NCBI RefSeq assembly: GCF_006546735.2
Contig: NZ_VICD02000100.1
Coordinates: forward strand, 1-53,100
Length of the DNA stretch: 53,100 bases
From: Marilutibacter maris
GTDB taxonomy: Bacteria > Pseudomonadota > Gammaproteobacteria > Xanthomonadales > Xanthomonadaceae
Direction: 5' to 3'
The notes beneath the pieces are model-generated. The model was given only the letters and a program-made list of their open reading frames with translations, made no database searches and was not told the origin of the DNA. Position numbers and translations under genes: made by a program. Shown here one piece after another: positions 24,725 through 34,194 of the stretch. Each line of letters opens with the position of its first letter. The first letter of the stretch is position 1.

Positions 24725-27115
24725 TCAGTCGTTCGCAGGCGCCAGAGTCAGGGTGTGCCGCGCCGGACCGGGCAGGAACGGAGTCGGCCGCCCATGCACC
24801 CAGTCGTCGTGGCCGGCGCCCCAGTACGGCGACAGCGGGTGCCCGCTCTGTCCGCCGGGCATGTGCGCGATGCCGTCGGCCTCGCGCCCGGGCGCGACCA
24901 CCATCCGTTCGGAGGCGCCGAAGTCCGGTCCCTGTACCCGGGGCATGTTGCTGTCGCCGGCCAGCGGCTCCGCCGGCATGCACAGCAGCGGCCTGATCGC
25001 CTCAGGCAGTGCGCGCGAGAGCGGGTGACAGATCCGCGCGGTGTTGTATTCGCCCCAACTGCGCTCCGCCAGCGGACCGCCGGCGGCCAGCTCGTCGCGC
25101 AGCTCGACCGCGGCGTCCTCGAACAGCGCCGGCCAGGATTCGTAGCGCGTCGACAGCAGGTGCATCGGTTGTTGCTGCACCAGTGGCCAGGCCACGCCCT
25201 CGAGCTGACGCAGCGCCGGCATCCGGAACCCGTCATCGAGCCGGTCGCGGGCCGGTGCGACCAGGCCGTCGGCGATCCGTTCCAGCACCTTGTTGCGCCA
25301 GCCGCGCGCGATCCGGTAGCCGGCCGAGTCGATGCTGGCGCGCCCGGACCAGTCCTGGCCCGCCGCGGCCAGCTCGCGCAGCGCCGGTGTGCCGGCCCCG
25401 GCGGCCTGGCGCTGCAGCAGGTCGTGCCAACGCTGCAGGAACAGGGCGCGGTCGTCGAGCTGCACCTCGAGCAGGGCTTTCTCGTCGAAGCTTTGGCGCT
25501 CCCGCAGGGCATCGCGGATCTGGCCGGCACGCGCGCCCAGCGCGTAGCCGCCGTCGCCGATCAGGGTCAGCATGCCGTCGTCGACCACGCGCGAATTGGC
25601 GGTCCACAGTCGCGGGTGGTCCGCGCCGGAAACGCTCAACGCGGTCGATGCGCCGAGGGGCCAGGGCGCGCATGCGGCGTACTCGCCGGGGATTGAGGTG
25701 GCGGCGGCGCTGGGCGAGGCGACGCAGCCATCGCCACGCTCGGGCAGCGGGCCGAGCAGGCGCCAGGCGATGCGTCCGTCGGCGTCGCCGACCAGCAGGT
25801 TCTGCGCCGGAATCGCGGTGCGGTCGGCGATCCGCAGCGCGGCGTCGACCGAGCCGGCCTCGAGGAAGCCGGCCAGTTGCAGGTTCAGCGAGCCGGGTAG
25901 ATGGGCGACCCAGCGCAGCGCGAGCCGGTCGCCGTCGTCCTCGCGGTGCATCACCGGGCCCCAGGGCGTTTCCTCGACCTCGAAGTCGACCGCGTCGCCC
26001 CCCGCCACTTCGATCCGTTCGACCACCGTGGTGCCGGGCATGCATCCCGCCGACGCGGCCGCATCGGCCGGGCAGGGCGGCAACCGCCGCCAGTCCAGCC
26101 AGTCGCCGTAGCTGTTGGTGAAGGCCCAGGCGATGCGGCCGTTGCTCCCCACCACCAGCGCCGGCAGTCCGGGCAGGGTGAAACCGGTGGCGTCGACCTG
26201 GCCGCCGGCCGCGTCGCGGTCGGGGTAGCGCAGCCGGGCGCGGAACCAGATGTTCGGGGCGCGCAGGCCCAGGTGCATGTCGTCGGCGACGATCGCGCGA
26301 CCGTCGTCGGTCAGCGCGCCGGCAACGGCGAAGTTGTTGCTGCCCTTGACCGGAGCGTCGTTCAGGGGCGCTATCGCGGCGGTTGCCCCGGCCGGAGCCG
26401 ACAGCTGCCGCAGATCGACCTGCTCCGGTCCCGGCAGGCTCGCATCGCCCAGCGGCGCGCCGACGATCGGGGCATCCCAACGGCTGCCGGCGTGGGTGAG
26501 CAGGTCGAACAGCGGCGCCGGCAGGTGCGGCTTGAGTTCCCACAGGGCCAGTTCGTCGGCGTTGCTCGCGTCCTGCAGGTCGAAGTACATCGCATAGGCG
26601 GCCAGCGCCGAGTCTTCCGCGCGCCAGGGCTCGGGTGTCTGGCGCAGCAGCAGGTACGGCCAGGGGCGCACCTTCAGGTCGGCCAGGCCGGCGTTGACGC
26701 CTTCGACATAGGCCTCCAGCAGCTTCCGCCGGTCGCCGGCGATCGACGCCATCTGCCGTTGCACCCGCGCCCGCATCCGATGGACGCGGTGGCGCTTGTC
26801 GACGTCGATCGCAACGGCTCCGAACAGCGCCGCCAGTTCGCCGGCGGAGGTGCGTCGCATCAGGTCCATCTCGAAATAGCGCTCCTGCGCGTGCAGGTGG
26901 CCGAGCGCGCGCATCGCGTCGAGCCGGTTCGATGCGGAGATGGTCGCCACGCCGAGTTCGTCGCGCTCGATGGTGACCGGGGCGGACAGGCCACGGAGCG
27001 TCTTCTCGCCGTCCAGTCCCGGCAGGCTGCCGGCCATCAGCATCCATGCCGCCACGAACAGCAGCAACGCACCCAGCAACAACAACAACGCTCCCCGCAG
27101 CAGCCAACGCTTCAT
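24725..27115 (-). CDS. Penicillin acylase-family (Ntn) hydrolase
   Basis: 796-residue Ntn-hydrolase of the penicillin/acyl-homoserine-lactone acylase family. An N-terminal membrane/signal segment (residues 6-28, LRGALLLLLGALLLFVAAWM) precedes the alpha chain. A spacer is followed by the processing site VKGSNNFAVAG, where Ser259 after Gly258 should become the free N-terminal nucleophile of the beta chain. Downstream, PGLPALVVGSNGRIAWAFTN is typical for the family. ATG 27115 has GGGGGAAGG upstream. Members cleave beta-lactams, acyl-homoserine lactones or other amides, and the substrate cannot be told from sequence. It is divergent from the asnB leader, with 186 bases between. Confidence 0.92.
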   Translation of the reverse strand: MKRWLLRGALLLLLGALLLFVAAWMLMAGSLPGLDGEKTLRGLSAPVTIERDELGVATISASNRLDAMRALGHLHAQERYFEMDLMRRTSAGELAALFGAVAIDVDKRHRVHRMRARVQRQMASIAGDRRKLLEAYVEGVNAGLADLKVRPWPYLLLRQTPEPWRAEDSALAAYAMYFDLQDASNADELALWELKPHLPAPLFDLLTHAGSRWDAPIVGAPLGDASLPGPEQVDLRQLSAPAGATAAIAPLNDAPVKGSNNFAVAGALTDDGRAIVADDMHLGLRAPNIWFRARLRYPDRDAAGGQVDATGFTLPGLPALVVGSNGRIAWAFTNSYGDWLDWRRLPPCPADAAASAGCMPGTTVVERIEVAGGDAVDFEVEETPWGPVMHREDDGDRLALRWVAHLPGSLNLQLAGFLEAGSVDAALRIADRTAIPAQNLLVGDADGRIAWRLLGPLPERGDGCVASPSAAATSIPGEYAACAPWPLGASTALSVSGADHPRLWTANSRVVDDGMLTLIGDGGYALGARAGQIRDALRERQSFDEKALLEVQLDDRALFLQRWHDLLQRQAAGAGTPALRELAAAGQDWSGRASIDSAGYRIARGWRNKVLERIADGLVAPARDRLDDGFRMPALRQLEGVAWPLVQQQPMHLLSTRYESWPALFEDAAVELRDELAAGGPLAERSWGEYNTARICHPLSRALPEAIRPLLCMPAEPLAGDSNMPRVQGPDFGASERMVVAPGREADGIAHMPGGQSGHPLSPYWGAGHDDWVHGRPTPFLPGPARHTLTLAPAND

Positions 27116-27301
27116 GCCTTCCCCCGTGAAGTCCGGTTTCGTGTGGTTCGATCCTTGCAGGTTACCGCCGCCGCGGGCCGGGCGGGGGCATGGGGCGGTG
27201 CCTGCGTCCCGTTTTCGCGCCACGGGCGTGGGCGACGGTCCAGGTCGTTACACATGAAAGCGTCGCTTGCATGCGTGCGCGGACTGGGTCAGGATCGGCC
27301 C

Positions 27302-27415
27302 ATGCATCGCCACCGCGCCACCACCGGTTTCCCGACTGCCCGCCAGGGCGGTCCGCGCGTGGCTGCCAACAATAACCGGAATAACAACGCCCGCCCGCCA
27401 CAGGCCGGTGACTAG
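27302..27415 (+). CDS. Asparagine-rich leader peptide of asnB
   Basis: 37-codon reading frame from ATG 27302 to TAG 27413, with AGGA seven bases upstream. Residues 23-29 read NNNRNNN: six Asn codons (27368-27376 and 27380-27388; four AAC, two AAT) around one Arg. The frame ends 31 bases before a terminator hairpin, and asnB starts 132 bases after its stop. This is the pattern of amino-acid leader peptides such as hisL or trpL, with asparagine as the sensed residue, and the downstream gene makes asparagine. An upstream in-frame ATG at 27254 has a poorer ribosome site. Function is inferred from position, codons and RNA pairings; I know of no named gene. Confidence 0.82.
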   Translation: MHRHRATTGFPTARQGGPRVAANNNRNNNARPPQAGD

Positions 27416-27480
27416 TTCCTAGCACCCAGAGTTCATCACTCTCCCCGGCCTGCACTGCGAAGTGCGGGCCTTTTTGTTTT
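27322..27480 (+). promoter_or_regulatory. Transcription attenuator of asnB (protector, antiterminator, terminator)
   Basis: Segment 27401-27408 (caggccgg) is perfectly complementary to 27445-27452 (ccggcctg), which forms the 5' arm of the terminator, so the two structures exclude each other. An alternative upstream pairing, caccgg (27322-27327) with ccggtg (27405-27410), supported by gggcgg (27346-27351) with ccgccc (27391-27396), would sequester the antiterminator strand. A ribosome stalled on the Asn codons would cover to about 27400 and leave 27401-27408 free. A ribosome reaching the stop at 27413 would cover it and allow termination. Confidence 0.78.
27447..27480 (+). terminator. Attenuator terminator in the asnB leader
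   Basis: ggcctgcact-gcga-agtgcgggcc forms a 10-bp stem with one U-G wobble and a GNRA tetraloop, followed by tttttgtttt. It lies 68 bases before asnB, in the same direction. Confidence 0.93.
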
Positions 27481-27547
27481 CCGGCTTCCGAAATCCATCC
27501 GCCCCCTCTGAGTTCCCACCCGCTTTATTGCCCACGGAGTCCATCGC

Positions 27548-29248
27548 ATGTGTTCGATCCTCGGAATATTCGGTCTGCAACCCGGCGACGATGTCGCCGC
27601 CCTGCGCCGGCAGGCCATCGGCCAGTCGCAGCGCCAGCGCCATCGCGGCCCCGACTGGAGCGGCGTGTATGTCGACGACGGCGCGATCCTGGTCCACGAG
27701 CGCCTGGCGATCGTCGATCCGGCCGGTGGTGCCCAGCCGATCCGCTCCGGCGACGGCCGGCTGGTGCTGGCGGTCAACGGCGAGATCTACAACCACCGCG
27801 AGCTGGAAGCGGCGCTGCGGCAGTCCTACGCGTTCCAGAGCGGCTCCGATTGCGAGGTGATCAACGCGCTGTACAGGCAGGGCGTTGATGGCGGTGGCGA
27901 CGTCGACGCCTGGCTGGACCGGCTCAACGGGATATTCGCGTTCGCGTTGTGGGATAGCGAGCGCGGTCGTTGCCTGATCGCACGCGATCCGATCGGCGTC
28001 TGTCCGCTGTACTGGGGACACGATGGCGATGGCCGGCTGTGCGTCGCCTCGGAGATGAAGGCGCTCGCCGATACCTGCGCCGACGTCGCCCAGTTTCCGC
28101 CCGGTCACTACTACGACAGCGACCGCGGCGAGCTCGTCCGCTACTACACCCGGGCCTGGCGAGACCACGGCTCGACCGCCGGCGTCGAGGTCACGGCGCA
28201 GGCGCTGCGGGAGGCTTTCGAGGCCGCCGTGCATCGCCAGCTGATGTGCGACGTGCCCTACGGCGTGCTGCTCTCGGGCGGGCTGGATTCGTCGCTGGTC
28301 GCCGCGGTCGCCGCGCGTTTCGCCCGTCGCCGGATCGAGGAGGACGACGCCTCCGAGGCCTGGTGGCCGCGCCTGCACTCGTTCGCGATCGGACTGGAGG
28401 GCTCGCCCGACCTGGCCGCGGCGGCGGTCGCGGCCGAGGCGCTGGGTACCGTCCATCACGGCTTCACCTACAGCTTCGAGGAAGGCCTGGATGCGCTGCC
28501 GGAGGTGATCCGCCATATCGAGACCTACGACGTCACCACGATCCGCGCGTCGACGCCGATGTTCCTGCTCGCGCGCAGGATCAAGGCGATGGGGGTGAAG
28601 ATGGTGCTTTCCGGCGAAGGCAGCGACGAGGTGTTCGGCGGCTACCTGTACTTCCACAAGGCGCCGGATGCGCGCGAGTTCCACGACGAGACCGTGCGCA
28701 AGCTCGATGCCCTCCACAACTACGACTGCCTGCGCGCGAACAAGTCGATGATGGCCTGGGGCGTCGAGGCGCGGGTGCCGTTCCTGGACGTCGACTTCCT
28801 CGACACCGCGATGTCGATGGACGCCCGCCACAAGATGGTCGGCAGCGGCGTCGACGGCCGTCGACGGATCGAGAAGGCGGTGCTGCGCGAGGCGTTCGAC
28901 GGCTATCTGCCGGACTCGATCCTGTGGCGGCAGAAGGAGCAGTTCAGCGACGGCGTCGGCTATGGATGGATCGATGGCCTGAAGGTGCATGCCGAAGCGA
29001 CGATCAGCGACCGCGTGTTCGCCGCCGCGGCCAGCCGTTTCCCGGTCAACCCGCCGCAGAGCAAGGAAGCCTTCCTGTACCGGCACATCTTCGAGCAGCT
29101 CTTCCCCGGTCCGGCCTGCGCGGCGACGGTGCCCGGCGGAAAATCGATCGCCTGCTCGTCGCCGGCGGCGATCGCCTGGGATGCCGCGTTCGCCGATGCC
29201 GCCGATCCGTCCGGGCGCGCGGTCGCGGGGGTGCACGCGGCGGCCTGA
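27548..29248 (+). CDS. asnB: Asparagine synthetase B (glutamine-hydrolysing)
   Basis: Makes asparagine from aspartate, glutamine and ATP. 566 residues. The catalytic Cys2 is exposed after Met removal (MCSILGIFG). The glutaminase domain carries RHRGPDWSG and VNGEIYNHRELE. The synthetase domain carries the PP-loop LLSGGLDSSLVA at about 239-250, then SGEGSDEVFGGYLYF and the C-terminal EARVPFLDVDFLD. GGAG sits 8 bases before ATG 27548. The gene is preceded by an Asn-rich leader peptide and terminator, implying control by asparaginyl-tRNA charging. It is convergent with tpm, 21 bases apart. Confidence 0.97.
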   Translation: MCSILGIFGLQPGDDVAALRRQAIGQSQRQRHRGPDWSGVYVDDGAILVHERLAIVDPAGGAQPIRSGDGRLVLAVNGEIYNHRELEAALRQSYAFQSGSDCEVINALYRQGVDGGGDVDAWLDRLNGIFAFALWDSERGRCLIARDPIGVCPLYWGHDGDGRLCVASEMKALADTCADVAQFPPGHYYDSDRGELVRYYTRAWRDHGSTAGVEVTAQALREAFEAAVHRQLMCDVPYGVLLSGGLDSSLVAAVAARFARRRIEEDDASEAWWPRLHSFAIGLEGSPDLAAAAVAAEALGTVHHGFTYSFEEGLDALPEVIRHIETYDVTTIRASTPMFLLARRIKAMGVKMVLSGEGSDEVFGGYLYFHKAPDAREFHDETVRKLDALHNYDCLRANKSMMAWGVEARVPFLDVDFLDTAMSMDARHKMVGSGVDGRRRIEKAVLREAFDGYLPDSILWRQKEQFSDGVGYGWIDGLKVHAEATISDRVFAAAASRFPVNPPQSKEAFLYRHIFEQLFPGPACAATVPGGKSIACSSPAAIAWDAAFADAADPSGRAVAGVHAAA

Positions 29249-29269
29249 GCGCCGTCCGCGTGGCCCGGG

Positions 29270-29941
29270 TCAGCGGCGCTGGAGGCGGTAGACCGCCGTC
29301 TCCAGCGCGGTCACGCCCTCGGCGGCGAAGTTGGGCTGCTTGGCGAGGATGTCGCGCCGTTGCAGGGTCTCGACCCGCCAGTCGCGGTCGAAGCGCGCGT
29401 GCACTTCGTCGGCGCCGACGCTGAAGGGCGGCCCCGGCTTTTCGTGCCGGGGATACTCCAGGGTGATCACAAGGCCGCGGCAGCCGCCGGGCAGACGCGC
29501 ATACACCTCGTCGACATAGCGCTCGCGCAGGTCCGGCGGCAAGGCGATCAGGGCGGCGCGGTCGAACACCGCATCGCAGCCGGCGAGCAGGGCCGGGTCG
29601 AGCGCGAACACGTCGCCGCAGATCAACTCGATGCCGCCGGCGCGGTAGTGACGCCCGGAGGACGATTCCGAGACCTGCGGCTCCAGTCGGTGCTCATCGA
29701 AGAACCCGGTCACCGCCAGTTCCGACAGTTCGACGCCCAGCACGCGGTGGCCGCGCGAGGCGAGCCAGACCATGTCCAGCGATTTGCCGGCCAGCGGCAC
29801 GAACACCCGGCTGTCCGCGGCCCGGCGACCCTCGCCGAGCTCGAGCCGCGGCCAGTGCTCGACCAGCAGCGGCGTCGGCCTGTCCTGGTGGAAGCCGATG
29901 CGGCCCTCGCGCCAGCGCTGATGCCAGAAATCCGGCTGCAT
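29270..29941 (-). CDS. tpm: Thiopurine S-methyltransferase-type methyltransferase
   Basis: 223-residue SAM-dependent methyltransferase of the TPMT family; bacterial members methylate thiopurines and selenium or tellurium compounds. It starts MQPDFWHQRWREGRIGFHQD, the family N-terminal signature, followed by VFVPLAGKSLDMVWLASRGH (SAM site), LICGDVFALDP and FDRAALIALPPDLRERYV. The closing segment AVYRLQRR is typical. ATG 29941 follows parC by 55 bases on the same strand. Physiological substrate unknown. Confidence 0.95.
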   Translation of the reverse strand: MQPDFWHQRWREGRIGFHQDRPTPLLVEHWPRLELGEGRRAADSRVFVPLAGKSLDMVWLASRGHRVLGVELSELAVTGFFDEHRLEPQVSESSSGRHYRAGGIELICGDVFALDPALLAGCDAVFDRAALIALPPDLRERYVDEVYARLPGGCRGLVITLEYPRHEKPGPPFSVGADEVHARFDRDWRVETLQRRDILAKQPNFAAEGVTALETAVYRLQRR

Positions 29942-29996
29942 GTGCTCTCCTCGCTCCGTCGTCCGGGCAGGCGAAGCGCGCCCGGGGCGGTCGTGG

Positions 29997-32246
29997 CTAT
30001 TCGACCGCCAGCCCTTCGACCTTCTGCCAGCCGCGCGGCAGCAGTCCGCCGCGGCTGGCGCGGCTGCCGATGTAGCCGTCCAGGTCCTTCCACGACAGGG
30101 TCATCGTGCGCGCGCCGGACTTCACGCTGAGGGTGCCGCCGACCGGGACCACCGCGATCGCGACGACCCGCTCGGTGCCGAGCTTGGCCTTGGGAATGTC
30201 GATCAGCTTGTTGCCCTTGCCCTTGCCCTTGTCGAGCTCGGGCAGCTCGGCGACCGGGAACGCCAGCAGGTGGCCGGCGGTGGTCACGACCACCAGACGG
30301 TCCTGGCCGGGGTCGGCGACCGGCGCCGGCTGGATCACCTTGGCGCCCTGGGTCAGCGACAGCATCGCCTTGCCGGCCTTGTTGCGGCTGGTCAGGTTCT
30401 CGAAGCGGGTGACGAAGCCGTAGCCGTGGCTGGAGGCGAGCACGAAGCGGCTGTCGTTGTCGCCGCTGGCCACGGTCTGGAACGCGGCGCCGGCGGCCGG
30501 CGAGAAGCGCCCGGTGAGCGGTTCGCCGTTGCCGCGCGCCGACGGCAGCGAATGCACGATCGTCGAGTACGAGCGGCCGGTCGAATCGAGGAAGGCGACT
30601 TGCTGGGTGCTGCGGCTGCGCGCCGCCGCCAGCAGGGCGTCGCCCTCGCGATAGCTCAGTGCGGCCGGGTCGATGTCGTGGCCCTTGGCGGCGCGGACCC
30701 AGCCCTTCTCGCTGATCACCACGGTCATCGGCTCGCTGGGCACCAGCTCGGTTTCGGACATCGCCTGGGCGGCGTCGCGCGCGACCAGCGGCGAGCGGCG
30801 CGCGTCGCCGAACTTCTTGGCGTCGGCGAGCAGTTCGTCCTTGACCAGCTTGCGCAGCCTGGCCTTGCTGCCGAGGATGGCGGTGAGGCGGTCGCGCTCG
30901 GCGAGCAGCTCCGACTCCTCGCCGCGGATCTTCATTTCCTCCAGCCGCGCCAACTGGCGCAGCTTGGTTTCCAGGATGTAGTCCGCCTGGTCCTCGCTGA
31001 GCTCGAAGCGCTTGATCAGTACCGGCTTGGGCTCGTCCTCGCTGCGGATGATGCGGATCACCTCGTCGAGATTGAGGAAGGCGATCAACAGGCCGGCCAA
31101 CAGGTGCAGGCGGCGCTCGACCTTGTCGAGGCGGTGCTTCAGGCGGCGGGTGACGGTGTCGGCGCGGAAGCTCAGCCACTCCGACAGGAACGCCTTCAGG
31201 CCCTTGACCTGCGGGCGGCCGTCCAGGCCGATCACGTTGAAGTTGACCCGGTAGCTCTTTTCCAGGTCGGTGGTCGCGAACAGGTGGCCCATCAGCTGTT
31301 CGATGTCGACACGGTTGCTGCGCGGGACCAGCACGATCCGGGTCGGGGTCGCATGGTCGGACTCGTCGCGCAGGTCCTCCAGCCACGGCAGCTTCTTGGC
31401 CCGCATCTGGGTTGCGATCTGCTCGATCACCTTGCCCGGCGAGGCCTGGTAGGGCAGGGCGGTGACGACGATGTTGGTGCCTTCCTTGATGTACACGGCG
31501 CGGGCACGGACGCTGCCCAGGCCGCTCTCGTACATCGACAGCAGGTCGGCGCGCGGGGTGATGATCTCAGCCTCGGTCGGGTAGTCCGGGCCGCGCACGT
31601 GCTCGCACAGGTCGCGGGTGGTCGCGTCGGGGTCCTCGAGCAGGCGCACCGCGGCGCTGACGACCTCGTTGAGGTTGTGCGGTGGCACGTCGGTGGCCAT
31701 GCCGACCGCGATCCCGGTGGTGCCGTTGAGCAGCAGGTGCGGCAGTCGCGCCGGCAGCCAGGTCGGTTCCTCCAGGGTGCCGTCGAAGTTCGGCGTCCAG
31801 TCGACCGTGCCCTGGCCGAGTTCGCCCAGCAGCACCTCGGCGATCGGGGTCAGCTTGGCCTCGGTGTAGCGCATCGCCGCGAACGACTTGGGATCGTCGC
31901 TGGAGCCGAAGTTACCCTGGCCTTCGATCAGCGGATAGCGGTACGAGAACGGCTGCGCCATCAGCACCATCGCCTCGTAGCAGGCGCTGTCGCCATGCGG
32001 ATGGTATTTGCCGATCACGTCGCCGACCGTGCGCGCGGACTTCTTCGGTTTGGCCGCGGCGTTCAGCCCCAGCTCGCTCATCGCGTAGACGATGCGGCGC
32101 TGCACCGGCTTCAGGCCGTCGCCGAGGAACGGCAGGGCGCGGTCGAGCACCACGTACATCGAATAGTCGAGATAGGCGCGCTCGGCGTACTCCTTCAGCG
32201 GAATCTGCTCGAAGCCATGGAACGCCGGTCGTACGGTTTCGGTCAT
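29997..32246 (-). CDS. parC: DNA topoisomerase IV subunit A
   Basis: Decatenates daughter chromosomes together with ParE. 749 residues, the usual ParC length. The active-site Tyr127 lies in [12 protein letters not shown], after [16 protein letters not shown]. The quinolone-contact positions read Ser87 and Glu91 ([10 protein letters not shown]), the sensitive-type residues. A shorter C-terminal domain distinguishes it from GyrA. ATG 32246 begins [20 protein letters not shown]. The neighbour tpm follows on the same strand. Confidence 0.97.
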   Translation of the reverse strand: MTETVRPAFHGFEQIPLKEYAERAYLDYSMYVVLDRALPFLGDGLKPVQRRIVYAMSELGLNAAAKPKKSARTVGDVIGKYHPHGDSACYEAMVLMAQPFSYRYPLIEGQGNFGSSDDPKSFAAMRYTEAKLTPIAEVLLGELGQGTVDWTPNFDGTLEEPTWLPARLPHLLLNGTTGIAVGMATDVPPHNLNEVVSAAVRLLEDPDATTRDLCEHVRGPDYPTEAEIITPRADLLSMYESGLGSVRARAVYIKEGTNIVVTALPYQASPGKVIEQIATQMRAKKLPWLEDLRDESDHATPTRIVLVPRSNRVDIEQLMGHLFATTDLEKSYRVNFNVIGLDGRPQVKGLKAFLSEWLSFRADTVTRRLKHRLDKVERRLHLLAGLLIAFLNLDEVIRIIRSEDEPKPVLIKRFELSEDQADYILETKLRQLARLEEMKIRGEESELLAERDRLTAILGSKARLRKLVKDELLADAKKFGDARRSPLVARDAAQAMSETELVPSEPMTVVISEKGWVRAAKGHDIDPAALSYREGDALLAAARSRSTQQVAFLDSTGRSYSTIVHSLPSARGNGEPLTGRFSPAAGAAFQTVASGDNDSRFVLASSHGYGFVTRFENLTSRNKAGKAMLSLTQGAKVIQPAPVADPGQDRLVVVTTAGHLLAFPVAELPELDKGKGKGNKLIDIPKAKLGTERVVAIAVVPVGGTLSVKSGARTMTLSWKDLDGYIGSRASRGGLLPRGWQKVEGLAVE

Positions 32247-32366
32247 GCGTGACTCGGGGTGCGGACTGCGGTCCGGGCATTCTAGAGCCTGTTGCCGTCA
32301 TTGCGACCGTCGCCCGGCCGCCTGCGGCCCGCCGCGCCAGCGCGTGTCGGGCCGCGTGGGGCGGGA

Positions 32367-32783
32367 TCAGCGGTGCAGGTCGCCGGCGGCCTCGGGCTGG
32401 TAGTCCAGCGCGACCACGGTCAGGCGGGTGCTGCGGCCGCCCGGCAGCGGCCAGTCGATGGTGGCGCCGACGCGCAGGCCCAGCAGGGCGCTGCCGATCG
32501 GGGCCAGGACCGAGACCCTGCCGGGGTCGCCGTTCGCTTCGCGCGGGTAGACCAGGGTGATGTCGCGGGTGTTGCCGTTGTTCTCGTCGCGGATGCGGAC
32601 GGTGGAGTTCATGCTGACCACGTCGGCCGGCATCGCCGCCGGTGCCACCCGCTCGGCACGGTCGAGTTCGGCCTCCAGCGCGCGGGTGTCCAGGGCGTCG
32701 GCCTGGGGGCTGTCGAGCAGGGCTTCGATGCGTTGGGCATCGAGGTGGGAGATGACGATGGGCGGGGGGATCGGACGGGTCAT
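32367..32783 (-). CDS. rnk: Rnk/GreA-GreB-type transcription factor (nucleoside diphosphate kinase regulator)
   Basis: 138 residues. A short N-terminal helical part (IVISHLDAQRIEALLDS) is followed by a FKBP-like GreA/GreB C-terminal domain (VVSMNSTVRIRDENNGNTRD, then ITLVYPREAN...; VSVLAPIGSALLGLRVG). The short coiled coil fits Rnk, which binds RNA polymerase and counteracts Gre factors, rather than GreA/B. ATG 32783 has GGAGA eight bases upstream. Upstream in-frame sequence is not protein-like. Confidence 0.88.
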   Translation of the reverse strand: MTRPIPPPIVISHLDAQRIEALLDSPQADALDTRALEAELDRAERVAPAAMPADVVSMNSTVRIRDENNGNTRDITLVYPREANGDPGRVSVLAPIGSALLGLRVGATIDWPLPGGRSTRLTVVALDYQPEAAGDLHR

Positions 32784-32954
32784 ACCGGGGTCTCCATGGC
32801 AATGCGGGCGGCGCCCTGGAGGACGCCGCCCGCGGTTCGGTCGATGTCTGCGGACCATAGTCCCGACCGGACCGGGCGGCAAGCGTCGAAGGCGGCCCCG
32901 GCCTTGCCGCAATGGGCGGATGACGGGCGGATGAAAGAAATCTTCGACGGGGCA

Positions 32955-32983
32955 TTGACAAGGTATTCATTGCGCCGCAACAT
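32955..32983 (+). promoter_or_regulatory. Promoter of tRNA-Leu
   Basis: A perfect TTGACA (32955-32960), 17 bases, then CAACAT (32978-32983), about 31 bases before the mature tRNA 5' end. Confidence 0.7.
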
Positions 32984-33014
32984 ATGCGGCTCGCGCAGCA
33001 CTGCGGCGCGACTT

Positions 33015-33099
<85 letters not shown>

Positions 33100-33133
33100 T
33101 ACACAAAGCGGCGGCATCGCCGTCGCGACAAGG

Positions 33134-33157
33134 ACCCCGCCGAGTGCGGGGTTTTTT
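33134..33157 (+). terminator. Terminator after tRNA-Leu
   Basis: accccgc-cgagt-gcgggg followed by tttttt, 35 bases beyond the tRNA. Confidence 0.9.
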
Positions 33158-33199
33158 GTTGCCCGAGTGCGGGCCCGCCCGATCCCGACTGCGGGGTTC

Positions 33200-33433
33200 T
33201 CAGCCGCGGGGGAAGCCGCGCTCGTAGTCCTCGCGGGTGATCTCGCGCCCGAAGCGCAGTGCGTCGTTGAACAGTCGGTTGTCGTGCGGGACCGCCCCGG
33301 GACTCTCGATCTCGCCGTAGAAGCGCACGTAGATCCTGCGCAGCCGGTGGTCCCAGCGATAGGTGACCTCTTCGAAGTCGTAGTCGATGTAGATGTCGCG
33401 GGTGGCGAAATGCTCGCCCTTGCCGGGGGCCAT
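33200..33433 (-). CDS. Conserved-looking hypothetical protein
   Basis: 77 residues, soluble, charged, rich in aromatic residues (YIDYDFEEVTYRWDHRLRRI, then YVRFYGEIESPG). No signal peptide, membrane segment or recognised domain. Codon use is like that of neighbouring genes and the composition looks like a real protein. No clear Shine-Dalgarno sequence precedes ATG 33433. It is convergent with the tRNA-Leu unit. Confidence 0.6.
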   Translation of the reverse strand: MAPGKGEHFATRDIYIDYDFEEVTYRWDHRLRRIYVRFYGEIESPGAVPHDNRLFNDALRFGREITREDYERGFPRG

Positions 33434-33840
33434 AGGCGTGTCCGTCGTCGTGATCGCGGCCGTGCGGGCGCATGTACCCGATGGCGGTTGCCGACATGCT
33501 ACGTGCAGCCGGCATCGGCGGCGCGGCGTTCAGCCGCGCGGTCGCGGCTTCGGTTACCATTGCCGCGATTGGCCCGTGGCCTCAGCGGCGGATTGCGACC
33601 GCTGGGGCGAAGCGCCAACCGGGGCCGGCCTTTCGCCGGCCCGGCTCTCCTGCCTCGCGGCGACGCGTGTTCCAGCCCCGCAGCGATGCCGTTCTGAGCC
33701 CGGTTCCTGACACCGCTCCGTCTGTCATCGCGACACGGCCGGACTCCCGCCGGTTGCTCCCCGTTCAGCGGATTCACACCCACTCGATAGGGATGGCGCC
33801 AGACTCGGTGCCAATCATCATCGAACCCGGGGAGAGTCCG
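33434..33840. other. Gene-less region between two small hypothetical genes
   Basis: About 400 bases. Visible: a strong GC hairpin ggccggc-ctttc-gccggcc near 33625 without a T-run. It should hold divergent promoters for the two flanking small genes; none was confidently recognised. Confidence 0.35.
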
Positions 33841-34089
33841 GTGAGCGACAAGGAAAGACGCGCGCCCGACCTCATGCCGTCCCCGCACCGGTTGCGCGCC
33901 GGACTGACGCCGGCGCAACTGGCCACGCTGGAAACCCTGGAAACCTTCGGCTGGGTCCTGGAATTCGTCCGCCGGCCGCTGTTCCGCGATCCGGTTCCGG
34001 TCGTGTTCGACCGGGGCAGGACGCGCTGCGTGGTGCTCGAAGCCGACGGTTCCATCAACGAGAACCACGGCCTGCAACTGCGCGATTGA
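33841..34089 (+). CDS. Small hypothetical protein upstream of rnr
   Basis: 82 residues from GTG 33841, chosen because GGAG lies 6 bases upstream. The sequence (LRAGLTPAQLATLETLETFG, then WVLEFVRRPLFRDPVPVVFD, CVVLEADGSINENHGLQLRD) looks like a compact soluble domain. I do not recognise the family. It precedes rnr by 105 bases on the same strand and might be co-transcribed. Confidence 0.7.
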   Translation: MSDKERRAPDLMPSPHRLRAGLTPAQLATLETLETFGWVLEFVRRPLFRDPVPVVFDRGRTRCVVLEADGSINENHGLQLRD

Positions 34090-34194
34090 CCGGGCCGGCG
34101 CCGTGCCTGCTCCGGGCAGGTCCTGACATCCCCGGGCTCCTCCGCGAGCCCGCCCACTTTCACCGGCCAGGCGCCGGTCTGTCATCATTCCCCT

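Noticed and set aside
27254-27415. Longer leader peptide starting at ATG 27254 (53 residues)
   Set aside because: Its upstream sequence gives only a weak ribosome site, while ATG 27302 has AGGA at ideal spacing. The Asn run and stop are identical in either case.
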